From NCBI RefSeq assembly GCF_964340835.1, contig NZ_OZ204251.1: DNA of 64,000 bases, one strand, 5' to 3'. The notes under the pieces were generated by a model, which saw only the letters and a list, made by a program, of their open reading frames with translations, was not told the DNA's origin and made no database searches. Source of the DNA: Bombilactobacillus bombi (GTDB lineage: Bacteria > Bacillota > Bacilli > Lactobacillales > Lactobacillaceae). Shown in pieces: positions 17,086 through 26,571 of this stretch. Every line of letters begins with the position of its first letter. Positions within the stretch are counted from its first letter, which is position 1. A program made the position numbers and the translations under genes.

Positions 17086-17125
17086 CAATTTAAAACAATA
17101 AAAAATTTAAGCTAATAACAAAACA

Positions 17126-17154
17126 TTGACATTGCTTAATTTATATCATATGAT
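17126..17154 (+). promoter_or_regulatory. Near-consensus promoter of oppA-pepT
   Basis: A perfect TTGACA -35 and a TATGAT -10 are 17 bp apart, the best sigma-A promoter noticed in the window, 66 bp before the oppA ATG. Confidence 0.75.
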
Positions 17155-17220
17155 TCTAATCATAATTTAATTTTAAATTTACATACACTATATAATATTA
17201 TGTTTTTAAGGAAGGTATAC

Positions 17221-18843
17221 ATGAAATTATTTAGAAAATTATCAGTAATTTTACTAATAACTATAACTAGTGGAGGCTTTACTTTTTCAAAACCAGTGCA
17301 AGCAGCTAGTAAGCAAGAGCTAAATTGGACAGAAAATGTAGAAATTTCTTCCATTGATAATGCCCAGGCTACTGACACCTTAAGTTTTAATGTGTTATTA
17401 AATACTCAAGAAAACTTATACCGTTTAGACAAAAAAGGAAAACCTCAGCCTGCCTTAGCTGAAAAAACCACAATATCTAAAGATGGTAAAACCTATACTT
17501 TTAAGATACGCCCTAATGCCAAATGGTCAAATGGTGATCCAATTACGGCCAAAGACTTTGTTTATTCTTGGAAAAGAGTTGTAAACCCTAAAACAGGAGC
17601 TCAAAATGCTTTTAACTTTTTCCAAATAAAAAATGCAAAAGAGATTAATTCTGGAAAAATGGCGCTTAATAAATTAGGTGTATCAGCTCCGGATAATTAT
17701 ACATTTGTAGTTAATCTAGCTAGACCTGTATCTTATTTTAAAACTTTGATATCATGGCCACTATTCGCTCCAGAAAACAAAAAAATTGTTGAGAAATATG
17801 GTAAAGCTTATGGAACCACTGCTAATAAAACAGTTTCTAGTGGCCCTTTCGTCCTTAAAGGTTGGGATGGTGCTAATGGCTCTTGGTCGTTAGTGAAAAA
17901 TCCATATTACTGGGATAAAAAACATGTCCATTTAAATAAAATTAACGAAAGTGTTGTCAAAGATTCTCAAACCGGTTTAAACCTTTATCAAAACAAAAAA
18001 GTACAAGAAACTGTTCTTGTAGGAGAACAAGTTCCACAATTCAAAGGGCAAAAAGATCTTATTTTTCGCCACGCTTCTAGTGGTATTAGAATGGATCTTA
18101 ACCAAGAAAAAATCAAAGCGTTTAAGAACCGAAACGTTCGTCGAGCTTTATCATTAGCTATTAATCGTAAGCAATTGACTAAAAGAGTTCTTCAAGATGG
18201 CTCTTTAGAGCCTAAAGGCTTTGTTCCTGTTGGATTAGCAAAAGATCCATCTACTGGAAAAGACTTTGCTAAACAAACAGAAGTTAAAGCTGCAGTAACT
18301 AAAAATATGCCTCTAGCTAAAAAATTATTAGCTAAAGGATTAAAAGCTACTAACACTAAGAAACTAGACTTAGAACTTATGGTTGATGATAGTCCAAACA
18401 CAAAAAAGACTGGAGAATTTGTTCAAGGCCAATTAGAGCAGTTACCAAAAGTTAAAGTTCATATCAAGAGCTTACCAAAAGTTCAGAGGATAACAAAAGA
18501 AGGAAAAAGTGATTTTGACATGGTAATAGCTACTTGGACATCAACTTTTTCCGATCCCATTAACTTTTTAGACGTTTGGGAATCAGACTCCACGTATAAT
18601 AATTCTAAGTGGCGTAATAAAAAATTTGATAATTATACTGAATTATCTGAAAACAGGTATGCTACTAATCCTGCTCAAAGATGGACACAATTACAAAAAG
18701 CCGAGCATGAATTAATGAATGACCAAGGAACTATTCCACTTTATCAAGTAACCCAAGCACAATTATTAGACACAAAAGTTAAAGGAATTATTTATAATGG
18801 CTCCGGAGTCCCTTACGATTGGAAATATGCATATATTAAATAA
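17221..18843 (+). CDS. oppA: Oligopeptide ABC transporter substrate-binding protein (no lipobox)
   Basis: This 540-aa SBP_bac_5 protein captures peptides outside the cell. The start is ATG 17221, with AAGGAAGG seven bases upstream; a longer frame begins 21 bp earlier. The signal peptide (about 1-30) ends KPVQAAS, a signal peptidase I site. There is no cysteine lipobox, which is unusual for a Gram-positive binding protein. The family fold is clear from TYTFKIRPNAKWSNGDPITA and the C-terminal IPLYQ. No oppBCDF genes are adjacent, so it is an orphan subunit serving a transporter encoded elsewhere. The peptidase pepT follows after 13 bp, tying it to peptide nutrition. Confidence 0.88.
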   Translation: MKLFRKLSVILLITITSGGFTFSKPVQAASKQELNWTENVEISSIDNAQATDTLSFNVLLNTQENLYRLDKKGKPQPALAEKTTISKDGKTYTFKIRPNAKWSNGDPITAKDFVYSWKRVVNPKTGAQNAFNFFQIKNAKEINSGKMALNKLGVSAPDNYTFVVNLARPVSYFKTLISWPLFAPENKKIVEKYGKAYGTTANKTVSSGPFVLKGWDGANGSWSLVKNPYYWDKKHVHLNKINESVVKDSQTGLNLYQNKKVQETVLVGEQVPQFKGQKDLIFRHASSGIRMDLNQEKIKAFKNRNVRRALSLAINRKQLTKRVLQDGSLEPKGFVPVGLAKDPSTGKDFAKQTEVKAAVTKNMPLAKKLLAKGLKATNTKKLDLELMVDDSPNTKKTGEFVQGQLEQLPKVKVHIKSLPKVQRITKEGKSDFDMVIATWTSTFSDPINFLDVWESDSTYNNSKWRNKKFDNYTELSENRYATNPAQRWTQLQKAEHELMNDQGTIPLYQVTQAQLLDTKVKGIIYNGSGVPYDWKYAYIK

Positions 18844-18856
18844 TGAGGTTTGCTAA

Positions 18857-20095
18857 ATGAAATATAAAATAGATAATAATAATTTGTTAAATAACTTTTT
18901 AATTTATGCCAAAATAAATACTAGATCTAATCCAAATAATTCAAAACAAATTCCCTCCACAAATTGTCAACTAGATTTAATAAAAATATTAAAGCAGCAG
19001 TTGGAAGAGTTGAATTTGCAAGAAGTAAAAGTTAATCCTAAAAATAGTTATTTAACTGCTCTTTTACCTAGCAACACGGATGAAGCACGTCCTACTATTG
19101 GTTTTATTGCGCACTTGGATACTGCAGACTTTGAATCAGAAAATGTTAATCCTCAAGTTCACTACAATTACGATGGTAAACCTATTAAATTCGACAACGG
19201 TTTAGAATTAACTACCACTGAATTTCCTAACTTAAAAAAATTTATAGGCCAAACGTTAATTACTACCGATGGAAAAACTTTATTAGGTGTTGATGATAAA
19301 GCTGGAATTGCATCTATTATAAGTGCTATTACCTATCTATTAAATCACCCAGAAATAAGCCATGGACCAATTAAAATTGGCTTTGGTCCTGATGAAGAGA
19401 TTGGTCAAGGAGCTAAACACTTTGATATTTCCGATTTTCAAGCGGATTTTGCATATACATTGGACAACGGTGATATTGGAGATATTGAATACGAAACTTT
19501 TAATGCAGCACAAGCAGTTATTACTATTCAGGGAAAAAGCGTACATCCTGGACAAGCAAAAGAGGGCGGACTAGTTAATGCTATTACTATTGGTGAAAAA
19601 ATAGACTCAATAATTCCTCAATTTGAACGGGCAGAATTCACTGATAATCGTGAAGGATATTATTTAATGCTTAATTTTGATGCTAAAATTGAAAGTGCTG
19701 AGTTGACCTATATTATTCGTGATTTTGATCATAATAATTTCGAAAAACGTAAACAACTTATTCGCAATATAGTTAATCTACTTAATCAACAATTAGATCG
19801 ACCAAGAATAAATCTCCAAATAGAAGATGAATATTACAACATGGCAGATATTATCAAAAAGAATCCATACCCCATCGATTTAGCAAAACAAGCTTTAATA
19901 AATTTGGGAATTACTCCAACAATCAAAGCATTCCGTGGAGGTACTGATGGCTCATTGATTACTTATCAAGGAATGCCAACTCCAAACCTATTTAATGGTG
20001 GTGATAATTTTCATGGTCCATATGAATTTGTGACCGTAGAAGCTATGCAAGCAGTAGCAGCTACTATTATTGAAATTAGTCATATATCCAAATAG
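18857..20095 (+). CDS. pepT: Peptidase T (tripeptide aminopeptidase)
   Basis: This 412-aa M20B dizinc metallopeptidase removes N-terminal residues from tripeptides in the cytosol. Metal ligands are visible in GFIAHLDTADF (His), LGVDDKAGIA (bridging Asp) and GFGPDEEIGQGA (Glu pair, catalytic base). The C-terminal motif AFRGGTDGS and the histidine in DNFHGPYEF complete the site. A short ribosome binding site, GAGGT, precedes the ATG. It is cotranscribed with oppA. Confidence 0.94.
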   Translation: MKYKIDNNNLLNNFLIYAKINTRSNPNNSKQIPSTNCQLDLIKILKQQLEELNLQEVKVNPKNSYLTALLPSNTDEARPTIGFIAHLDTADFESENVNPQVHYNYDGKPIKFDNGLELTTTEFPNLKKFIGQTLITTDGKTLLGVDDKAGIASIISAITYLLNHPEISHGPIKIGFGPDEEIGQGAKHFDISDFQADFAYTLDNGDIGDIEYETFNAAQAVITIQGKSVHPGQAKEGGLVNAITIGEKIDSIIPQFERAEFTDNREGYYLMLNFDAKIESAELTYIIRDFDHNNFEKRKQLIRNIVNLLNQQLDRPRINLQIEDEYYNMADIIKKNPYPIDLAKQALINLGITPTIKAFRGGTDGSLITYQGMPTPNLFNGGDNFHGPYEFVTVEAMQAVAATIIEISHISK

Positions 20096-20113
20096 AATAC
20101 AATAAATACTTAT

Positions 20114-20156
20114 GTAAAACACACCTATTGACAGAAACTCAATAGGTGTGTTTTAC
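20114..20156 (+). terminator. Terminator of oppA-pepT
   Basis: Perfect 18-bp arms (GTAAAACACACCTATTGA and its complement) enclose a seven-base loop. Confidence 0.9.
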
Positions 20157-20252
20157 TATTTCTAAATTTTTCAACAAATTTAAATTAAAGATCCTACATA
20201 ATTAAGTACGTGAAAAATAATAAGAATATAAATTATATATAATAATTAACTT

Positions 20253-20822
20253 TTATTTTGGATAAGTCCTTATTTGGGGCGGAATATAAGTCTCCATAAA
20301 AGCAAAAATTTCGTCTAAAGAATCAGAAAATAATAATTTTTCAAAGTCAGCAGTTGTTAAAAATCCTTTAGCAACCATCTGTTCAAACATTTGTTGCAAA
20401 GTATTATAGTATCCAGCTACATTATATAAAACGCAGGGCTTCGTATAATCACCCAAACGTGTCCATGAAAAAGATTGGGAAATCTCTTCTAAAGTTCCTG
20501 GACCACCTGGCAAAGCGATGCAACCATCTGATAAATCCATCATTTGCTGTTTGCGTTCTGACATATCAGCTACTACCTGTAAATTAGTTAATTCTGATAA
20601 CGCCGCGCCGCGTTCGACTAGCTCTTTGGTCATAATACCATAAACTTGACCATCTGCTTGCAAAACTGTTTTTGCCAATAAGCCCATAAGTCCAACACCA
20701 CCGCCACCATATACTAATGCCAAATTATGTTCGACTAAATAATGAGCTAATTCGATAGTCGCTTGCTGAAATCTTGTATCGTTTCCTGATGCTGCACCAC
20801 AATAAACTGCAATTTTTTTCAT
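20253..20822 (-). CDS. LOG-family protein (TIGR00730, nucleoside 5'-monophosphate phosphoribohydrolase-like)
   Basis: This 189-aa Rossmann-fold protein carries the LOG signature PGGPGTLEE (about residues 92-100) and GGGGVGLMG (about 41-49). Plant and some bacterial relatives release free cytokinin-type bases from nucleoside monophosphates; bacterial members also act on AMP. The start ATG is behind GAGGAAAATAT. It stands alone, convergent with pepT and 100 bp from a ROK kinase on the same strand. The physiological role in this organism is unknown. Confidence 0.85.
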   Translation of the reverse strand: MKKIAVYCGAASGNDTRFQQATIELAHYLVEHNLALVYGGGGVGLMGLLAKTVLQADGQVYGIMTKELVERGAALSELTNLQVVADMSERKQQMMDLSDGCIALPGGPGTLEEISQSFSWTRLGDYTKPCVLYNVAGYYNTLQQMFEQMVAKGFLTTADFEKLLFSDSLDEIFAFMETYIPPQIRTYPK

Positions 20823-20923
20823 ATATTTTCCTCTATTAATTGTGTAAGTTGTGACTATTATATTACTTTATTTAAACAAAATCTTTTCTTAAATATTCTA
20901 TAATTCCCTGTTCCAAGCAAAAA

Positions 20924-21838
20924 TCATTTTTTTAGAACTTTATTTTGCAAAAGCAAATTATACAAAGCACCATATAAGTTAGAATTATTATGAAAATGAG
21001 TGGCCATAATTTCAACAGGTTCTAGTTGTTCTGCAATTAAAGGAATGCGTTCATTAATGCTTAAATAAGCGTTTTGAATTCCCTTGATTAATAACGACTG
21101 CGCACTAATTCCACCACCAATAGCAATCCGTTGAACATCAATTACGGTTTGTAAATTTAAAATAATCGTTGCAATTGCATCACAGTACTCGTTAAAAATT
21201 GGCATTATGCGTTCATCATGAGCCTTTATAGCTTCAAATACTGCCAGACCATCTTGTTGATTAGATAACTGCAATTTGTGTGCACAGCGTTCAATCATTG
21301 CCACTGCAGAGCCATGATATCCCGCAATTTGTGAGACTTTATTTGCATAAGGCGATAAAATCATGTAACTCACTTCACCAGCTTGCCAATGTGCTCCCCG
21401 CAACAATTGACCATCTACAATAATTCCCCCGCCGATTCCAGTTCCAAGAACTAAAACAGCACCAGTATTAATATTGTGCAAAGTACCTAACCATAATTCT
21501 GCCAAAGCAGCGGCTTTGCCATCGTTTTCCACTGCTACTGGACAATTATATTTAGTCTGCAACTGCTCTTTAAAATTAACCCCATCCAAAAAAGGCAACG
21601 CGCCACCGCCATAGATACAACCACTTTGTGGGTCTACTTTTCCAGGGGCACTAATCGCAATTCCAGCAAGATTATCTGCAACAGTAGCTATCAATTTATT
21701 TATCATAGTCATAAAAGCAGGCAAATCACTTTTTGGAGTTTTAATATGATCATGTTGCAACATTTCTCCGCGGATATTTAAAATGCCGTATTTAATATTG
21801 GTACCGCCAATATCAATACTTAAATAGTTTTTTGTCAC
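20924..21838 (-). CDS. ROK-family sugar kinase lacking the zinc motif
   Basis: This ROK kinase of about 304 aa probably phosphorylates a hexose or beta-glucoside sugar. The ATP loop SIDIGGTNIKYG is at the N-terminus, the catalytic base is in VENDGKAAA, and the second phosphate loop is LVLGTGIGGGIIVDG. The cysteine-rich zinc motif typical of glucokinases (CxCGxxGC) is absent. The corresponding segment reads YHGSAVA, which is the pattern of BglK-like kinases. The start is uncertain: GTG 21838 has a weak GGTGA five bases upstream, and ATG 21850 is possible. The neighbours do not define a pathway. Confidence 0.8.
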   Translation of the reverse strand: MTKNYLSIDIGGTNIKYGILNIRGEMLQHDHIKTPKSDLPAFMTMINKLIATVADNLAGIAISAPGKVDPQSGCIYGGGALPFLDGVNFKEQLQTKYNCPVAVENDGKAAALAELWLGTLHNINTGAVLVLGTGIGGGIIVDGQLLRGAHWQAGEVSYMILSPYANKVSQIAGYHGSAVAMIERCAHKLQLSNQQDGLAVFEAIKAHDERIMPIFNEYCDAIATIILNLQTVIDVQRIAIGGGISAQSLLIKGIQNAYLSINERIPLIAEQLEPVEIMATHFHNNSNLYGALYNLLLQNKVLKK

Positions 21839-22013
21839 AATTTTCACCATCCATAACAACTTTTAAATCTAATATTCCTATAATAACGCATGTAAGAAAG
21901 TATGCAAAAACAATTATATAAATTATAGATTCTTTATAGCGAGTAATCAGCCCCAAGTAAGCGATTTCACGTTATAATAAAAATGTAATAATTAAAAAAT
22001 TGGAGGCTATCTT

Positions 22014-22781
22014 ATGGAAAATGAAGTTGCAATTGTAACCGGTGGTGCTAGTGGAATTGGTTTGGCTATTGCTAAAGAGTTAATGCAATCTAATATTCAA
22101 GTAGTAGTTGCTGACATTAATCAAGATTCGATGGATAAATTAAGTTCCGAATACGATTTATATGATGGTCAAAAGGTAGATGTTACAAACGAAACTGACG
22201 TAAAAAATTTTGTTGAATATGTAGTTAATAAATATGGCAAAATTGATCGCTCTTTTCATGTTGCAGGTGCTACAAAGGCTGATTTAATTATTGATCAATC
22301 GCTAGAAGATTGGGAATTCACAATTAAATTGGTCTTAAATGGAGTATTTTTATTTACCAAATATGTTGGTCAGCAAATGAAAAAACAAAATCATGGTGCC
22401 ATGGTTAACATTTCGTCAATAAATGCTAACACTCCAATGTTTTATGGAGCCGCTTATTCTTCTGCTAAGGCTGGTGTAATAATGCTCACTAAAAATGCTG
22501 CTTTGGAATTAAGCGATTATCATATCAATGTCAACGCAATATTACCTGGATTAGTTGCCACACCATTAACTAAAAAGATGACCGCTAATAAAGTTGTTGA
22601 CGATAAATTTAAAGAAAAAATTCCTGCTAAAAGAGCTGCTGAACCAGAAGAAATTGCTAAACCGGCTGTCTTTTTATCAAGTTCAGATGCTAGTTATATT
22701 AATGGTTCATCACTAATTGTTGACGGTGGTTGGCAAGTTACGGCTTATCCAGATTTACGTGAGTTGCGGGCACAAAAGTAA
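22014..22781 (+). CDS. Short-chain dehydrogenase/reductase (classical SDR)
   Basis: This 255-aa NAD(P)-dependent oxidoreductase has the cofactor motif TGGASGIG (residues 9-16), the active-site serine in NISSIN and YSSAKAG with catalytic Tyr and Lys. The usual NNAG motif is replaced by HVAGAT. An acidic residue after the second strand (VVADIN) suggests NAD rather than NADP. TTGGAGG precedes the ATG. It is a single-gene unit upstream of a structured terminator region. It could take part in the nearby sugar-acid pathway, but this is not shown. Confidence 0.85.
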   Translation: MENEVAIVTGGASGIGLAIAKELMQSNIQVVVADINQDSMDKLSSEYDLYDGQKVDVTNETDVKNFVEYVVNKYGKIDRSFHVAGATKADLIIDQSLEDWEFTIKLVLNGVFLFTKYVGQQMKKQNHGAMVNISSINANTPMFYGAAYSSAKAGVIMLTKNAALELSDYHINVNAILPGLVATPLTKKMTANKVVDDKFKEKIPAKRAAEPEEIAKPAVFLSSSDASYINGSSLIVDGGWQVTAYPDLRELRAQK

Positions 22782-22804
22782 TAACTACATTTAAATTTAC
22801 AAAC

Positions 22805-22970
22805 AGAACTAGGACAAAGCTTTATAATCAATTGATTTTAAGTCTAAATCAGTAAACTGCATTTAGCAGATGCATTCTATTTTAAACAAATAGCTACTCT
22901 ACAGAAATTAAATAATAACTGTAGAATAGCTATTTTTATATCTATATAGGAGTTGTCCCAGTTCTTTTTT
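22805..22970 (+). terminator. Multi-branched structured element ending in a T-run
   Basis: An outer 13-bp stem (AGAACTAGGACAA at 22805-22817 with TTGTCCCAGTTCT at 22953-22965, one mismatch) closes around three smaller hairpins (about 22833-22851, 22858-22874 and 22888-22935) and is followed by a T-run. The innermost large hairpin is itself terminator-like. It ends the SDR transcript. It may be a repeat-type terminator carrying an insertion, or a structured RNA. Confidence 0.5.
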
Positions 22971-22999
22971 GAAAATATTTATTAATAATAATCTAATTA

Positions 23000-24400
23000 T
23001 TAATGAACTAACCCCATCATATACCATACTGGAACACATAAAAGTAATCCGATAATATTAATTACCATATAACCTAAAGATGATTTAGCTAGTCCACTTT
23101 TGGAAACCATACTTCCTTGAACAGCTGCTTGTCCAGTAATTACTGGCGCATCCATATAATTCAACATCCAGATATTAACACTTGTTGTAATAATTAAAAC
23201 TAATAATGCTGGATTAAAACTTATAGTTGAAAAGAAAGGTAATAAACACAGCATAATTAAAGTACCTGTGGATATAAGAGAGACCACTACAAATTTGCAA
23301 AGATATATAACAATTGGTAAAGCTATAACTGTAATCCAAATATTACTCAAAATCGGATTAATCACAGGCTGCAATATTTTGTAGAGCCAAGTTGTCAGAC
23401 CAACTGTTTTCATAACATTACCCAAAGCCATTACAGTACCAATAAAGATAATCGTATTCCAACTAATCTTAGTTTTAAAATCATCTGCAGTTAATACCTT
23501 AGCTGATACCAGAACACTTACGCCAATTAGAGCTGTAATTGCCGCCTCTAGTTTTATTGCCGAGCCTAAGATCCAAAAGACAATAGCCACAAGAATGACA
23601 ATTGCCGTGATTTTTTCTTCTCGAGACATTGGACCCATTTTTTGTAATTGTTGATGAATAAAATCTTTACTAATAGGTTTATCATTTTTAGGTTTAAATA
23701 AAACATTCAATAACAAATAACCTAAAACTAAGGTAACAATTGTCCAAGGTAACATCATAATAAACCATTTACCCCACGTTAAAACTCCTTGATACTTAAC
23801 AGGAAGTAAACCTTTAAAAGCATAGTTTTGTGCTGTTGCACTTAAAAAACTAGCTTCCATCACAATAAACCCCCAAATTGCAGCCATAAACATTCCAGAA
23901 CTAGCCTTACTTTTTGGCTTATAACCTAAAGAGTCACTAATTCCCTTAGCAATTGGAGTACTCATTGCTGATTTTGGATGGGCACTTGGGATCATAGGAG
24001 AAATTACAGTACCTGCAATTAAGAGTGCCAATGATTGCCCTCTAAAACTAGCCGGAAGATAAGACATAATTTTTAAAGCAATTCTATTTATTAAACCTGT
24101 TTTAATTGCCGCTGCGCCTAATGCTAAGCCACCAATAATAATCCACATAGTAGTGGTAGAAAAAATATTAAATGATGTAGGAAAATCTACAGCTTTTAAA
24201 ACCACCCAAGAACATAACATTAATAATCCTGTAACAAAACTTGGTATAACACTAAAAATCCAAAAAATGTTTGCAGTTACAATAGATGCTAACACTATCA
24301 TTCCTGCATGAGTTAACCCTGCTGGTGTAGGTACAAAAAACGCAATGATAACTCCTAAGATTATTCCGATTAAACCTGTAATTAATTTCATATGTTTCAT
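23000..24400 (-). CDS. SLC13/DASS-family anion permease
   Basis: This 466-aa carrier of the divalent anion:Na+ symporter superfamily has about twelve hydrophobic segments. Signature regions include ISPMIPSAHPKSAMSTP, the first substrate/Na+ loop, and the STGTLIM stretch in the second half. Family substrates are C4-C6 di- and tricarboxylates or sulfate. Its ATG follows AGGT and lies two bases after the stop of the upstream PGDH-like gene, so they form one operon. Adjacent to a divergent glucarate dehydratase locus, an aldarate or a pathway product is a plausible substrate. This is inference. Confidence 0.83.
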   Translation of the reverse strand: MKHMKLITGLIGIILGVIIAFFVPTPAGLTHAGMIVLASIVTANIFWIFSVIPSFVTGLLMLCSWVVLKAVDFPTSFNIFSTTTMWIIIGGLALGAAAIKTGLINRIALKIMSYLPASFRGQSLALLIAGTVISPMIPSAHPKSAMSTPIAKGISDSLGYKPKSKASSGMFMAAIWGFIVMEASFLSATAQNYAFKGLLPVKYQGVLTWGKWFIMMLPWTIVTLVLGYLLLNVLFKPKNDKPISKDFIHQQLQKMGPMSREEKITAIVILVAIVFWILGSAIKLEAAITALIGVSVLVSAKVLTADDFKTKISWNTIIFIGTVMALGNVMKTVGLTTWLYKILQPVINPILSNIWITVIALPIVIYLCKFVVVSLISTGTLIMLCLLPFFSTISFNPALLVLIITTSVNIWMLNYMDAPVITGQAAVQGSMVSKSGLAKSSLGYMVINIIGLLLCVPVWYMMGLVH

Positions 24401-24402
24401 AA

Positions 24403-25386
24403 TTAATTACCTGCCTTAAAAACATCTGGGTTAACTGAAAATTGTGGCATTTTGTTATGTGAAAAATCGATAATAGCCTGTGCTGCACCTATACCTAAAG
24501 CCTGATTAGCTTCTAGAGTTGTCCCTGCAACATGACTTGTTACAATTGTATTTTTACTGTTAAATAATGGATTATCAGGGCTTGGTGGTTCTGGGTTAAA
24601 AGAATCAATTGCTGCACCAGCAACCACTCCACTATTTAATGCATCAGCTAAATCGTATTCATTAATAATGCCACCACGTGCAGAATTAATAATATATGCT
24701 GTTTTTTTCATTGTTGTAAGTTCTTTTTTGGTAATCATATTTCTAGTTTCATCAGTTAAAGGCATATTAATAGAAAGAAAATCTGCTAAAGGATAAACGT
24801 CATTTAAGTTATCATACAATTTGATTGGCGAATCTTTGAGATACGGATCATATCCAATAACTTTCATTCCAAAGGCTTGAGCCAATTTAGCTAGTACTTG
24901 TCCAATATGTCCAAGACCCAAAATAGCTAAAGTCTTACCCTTAATTTCATTACCATTTAATCCATACTTTGTTGAAAATCCTGGTAATGATACATTATTA
25001 AGCTCATCTTTCTTTTCATGCAACAATTTATCTGTGAAAATAATCTTACGACTAAGCATCAACATAGTAGTCATTACATATTCTGCTACTGCAAAAGCAT
25101 TAGCACCATTAACTTTTGCTACTAAAACACCAGCCTCTGTGGCTGCAGCAACATCAACATTATTAATACCAGTGCCATTACGTGAAATAATCTTTAATTG
25201 CTTACCTGCATTGATAACTTCTTTAGGTAATTCTGATGAACGCATAATTACAGCATATGCATCTGTTATTTCTCTTTTCATTGTTGCAATGTCAGTACTA
25301 GATGAAACTTTCACTTCAAAACCATTATCTTTAAGTAAATCAATTCCAGCATCATCAATCTTTTCACTAAGTAATACTTTTTTCAT
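24403..25386 (-). CDS. D-3-phosphoglycerate dehydrogenase-like oxidoreductase, short form
   Basis: This 327-aa D-isomer 2-hydroxyacid dehydrogenase has the cofactor loop LAILGLGHIGQ, catalytic Arg in NSARGGIINE and His in TSHVAGTT. It lacks the C-terminal regulatory domain of biosynthetic SerA and has no serB/serC neighbours, so serine synthesis is doubtful. I choose ATG 25386, five bases behind AGGAGG; the longer frame from 25452 would include the promoter. It is the first gene of an operon with the SLC13 carrier. A 2-oxo/2-hydroxy sugar-acid intermediate is a reasonable but unproven substrate. Confidence 0.82.
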   Translation of the reverse strand: MKKVLLSEKIDDAGIDLLKDNGFEVKVSSSTDIATMKREITDAYAVIMRSSELPKEVINAGKQLKIISRNGTGINNVDVAAATEAGVLVAKVNGANAFAVAEYVMTTMLMLSRKIIFTDKLLHEKKDELNNVSLPGFSTKYGLNGNEIKGKTLAILGLGHIGQVLAKLAQAFGMKVIGYDPYLKDSPIKLYDNLNDVYPLADFLSINMPLTDETRNMITKKELTTMKKTAYIINSARGGIINEYDLADALNSGVVAGAAIDSFNPEPPSPDNPLFNSKNTIVTSHVAGTTLEANQALGIGAAQAIIDFSHNKMPQFSVNPDVFKAGN

Positions 25387-25527
25387 GGCTTTTCCTCCTG
25401 TGCAAATAAATATTGTATCGTTTACATTTACAATTCTAGTGACTACCTTCACAAAAGCACAGTCACCATTTGTACAGGAGATGAACTAAAATGACCGATA
25501 AAAATTAAAAAAAACATTTTAAATATT

Positions 25528-26439
25528 TTATTGATTAATGTAATCAGATTTTTGCATATCTTTGATTAATTTTAAAACTAATTTACTATGGGTATTTTTT
25601 TTATAAAAAAGACTAGAGGAATAAAAAATGTTATTTGTATCAGATAGCGACAAAAATTTAATCATAGGATTTCTGGTTTTTTCTAATTTCAAAAACGGAC
25701 TAGGATAAAAACCAATTCCATGATTGGTAGCAACGTAAGCATCTCGCAACTCTAAAGAAGAGCAACGTTTAATACGTTCTTTAGTAAATTCATTAGGAAA
25801 TTTTTCTAAAAAAACATCACGCATAAAAGAAGATTCATATGGTGAATAATAGTAGACATTAAAGTTAGTTAAATCTTTTCTATTGACTACATTCTGAGTT
25901 GACAAAGAATTCAATTTGCTCACACCAACTAATAATTCTCCCGTTCTCAATTGAATTTGACCTAAATTTTCATCGTGGTTATGAGGAAGATCATAAAAAG
26001 GAGATATTACAAAATCTAACGCACCTGTTTGTATTAGTTTTAATAAACGTCTTCCGCTTTCTTGAACAAAATCTAATTTGATACCACTATACTTTTTTAA
26101 AAGTATAACTAATAAATGTTGTAATTCAATTTCTTGATTAGCCGAAGAAAAACCTACGTGCAATAAAAGTTTATCTTGATCTTTAGTGTTCGAAATTCTA
26201 TTTAATTCATTATTGTATGTATTCACAATGTCTTCAGCAGCTATAATAAACTTCTTGCCTTCTATAGTAAGTTCCGAATTATTTTTACTACGGTTAAATA
26301 GTACAATACCCAATTCATTTTCTAATTGATCCATTTGCTTAGACACAGCTCGTGGTGAAAGAAAAAACTCTTCAGCCGCTTTTCTAAAGCTGCCATATTT
26401 TGCTACTGAAAGAAATGTCTTTAAATTGTTAATTTCCAT
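25528..26439 (-). CDS. LysR-family transcriptional regulator
   Basis: This 303-aa regulator has an N-terminal winged helix-turn-helix (LKTFLSVAKYGSFRKAAEEF, about residues 5-24, with SPRAVSKQMDQLE) and a LysR substrate domain (about 90-290). It lies between the SLC13/PGDH operon and the divergent gudD operon. A 15-bp palindrome in the shared promoter region is a good operator candidate. It probably activates gudD and its neighbours in response to an aldarate or a derivative; this is inferred from position. Confidence 0.88.
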   Translation of the reverse strand: MEINNLKTFLSVAKYGSFRKAAEEFFLSPRAVSKQMDQLENELGIVLFNRSKNNSELTIEGKKFIIAAEDIVNTYNNELNRISNTKDQDKLLLHVGFSSANQEIELQHLLVILLKKYSGIKLDFVQESGRRLLKLIQTGALDFVISPFYDLPHNHDENLGQIQLRTGELLVGVSKLNSLSTQNVVNRKDLTNFNVYYYSPYESSFMRDVFLEKFPNEFTKERIKRCSSLELRDAYVATNHGIGFYPSPFLKLEKTRNPMIKFLSLSDTNNIFYSSSLFYKKNTHSKLVLKLIKDMQKSDYINQ

Positions 26440-26464
26440 CTAGTATTCCCCCTTTTATTCCAAA

Positions 26465-26479
26465 TGAACAATTTGTTCA
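26465..26479. promoter_or_regulatory. Palindrome in the LysR/gudD divergent promoter
   Basis: TGAACAA, one base, TTGTTCA: a perfect 15-bp dyad 26 bp upstream of the LysR start. It fits the general shape of LysR recognition sites. Confidence 0.5.
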
Positions 26480-26571
26480 CCTAAAGTACCACAATGCACT
26501 ATGAGAACATTTACAATGATTATACAATAACTTTAGAAGTTAAGTAATTCACAAAGAAAGAAGGAAAATAA

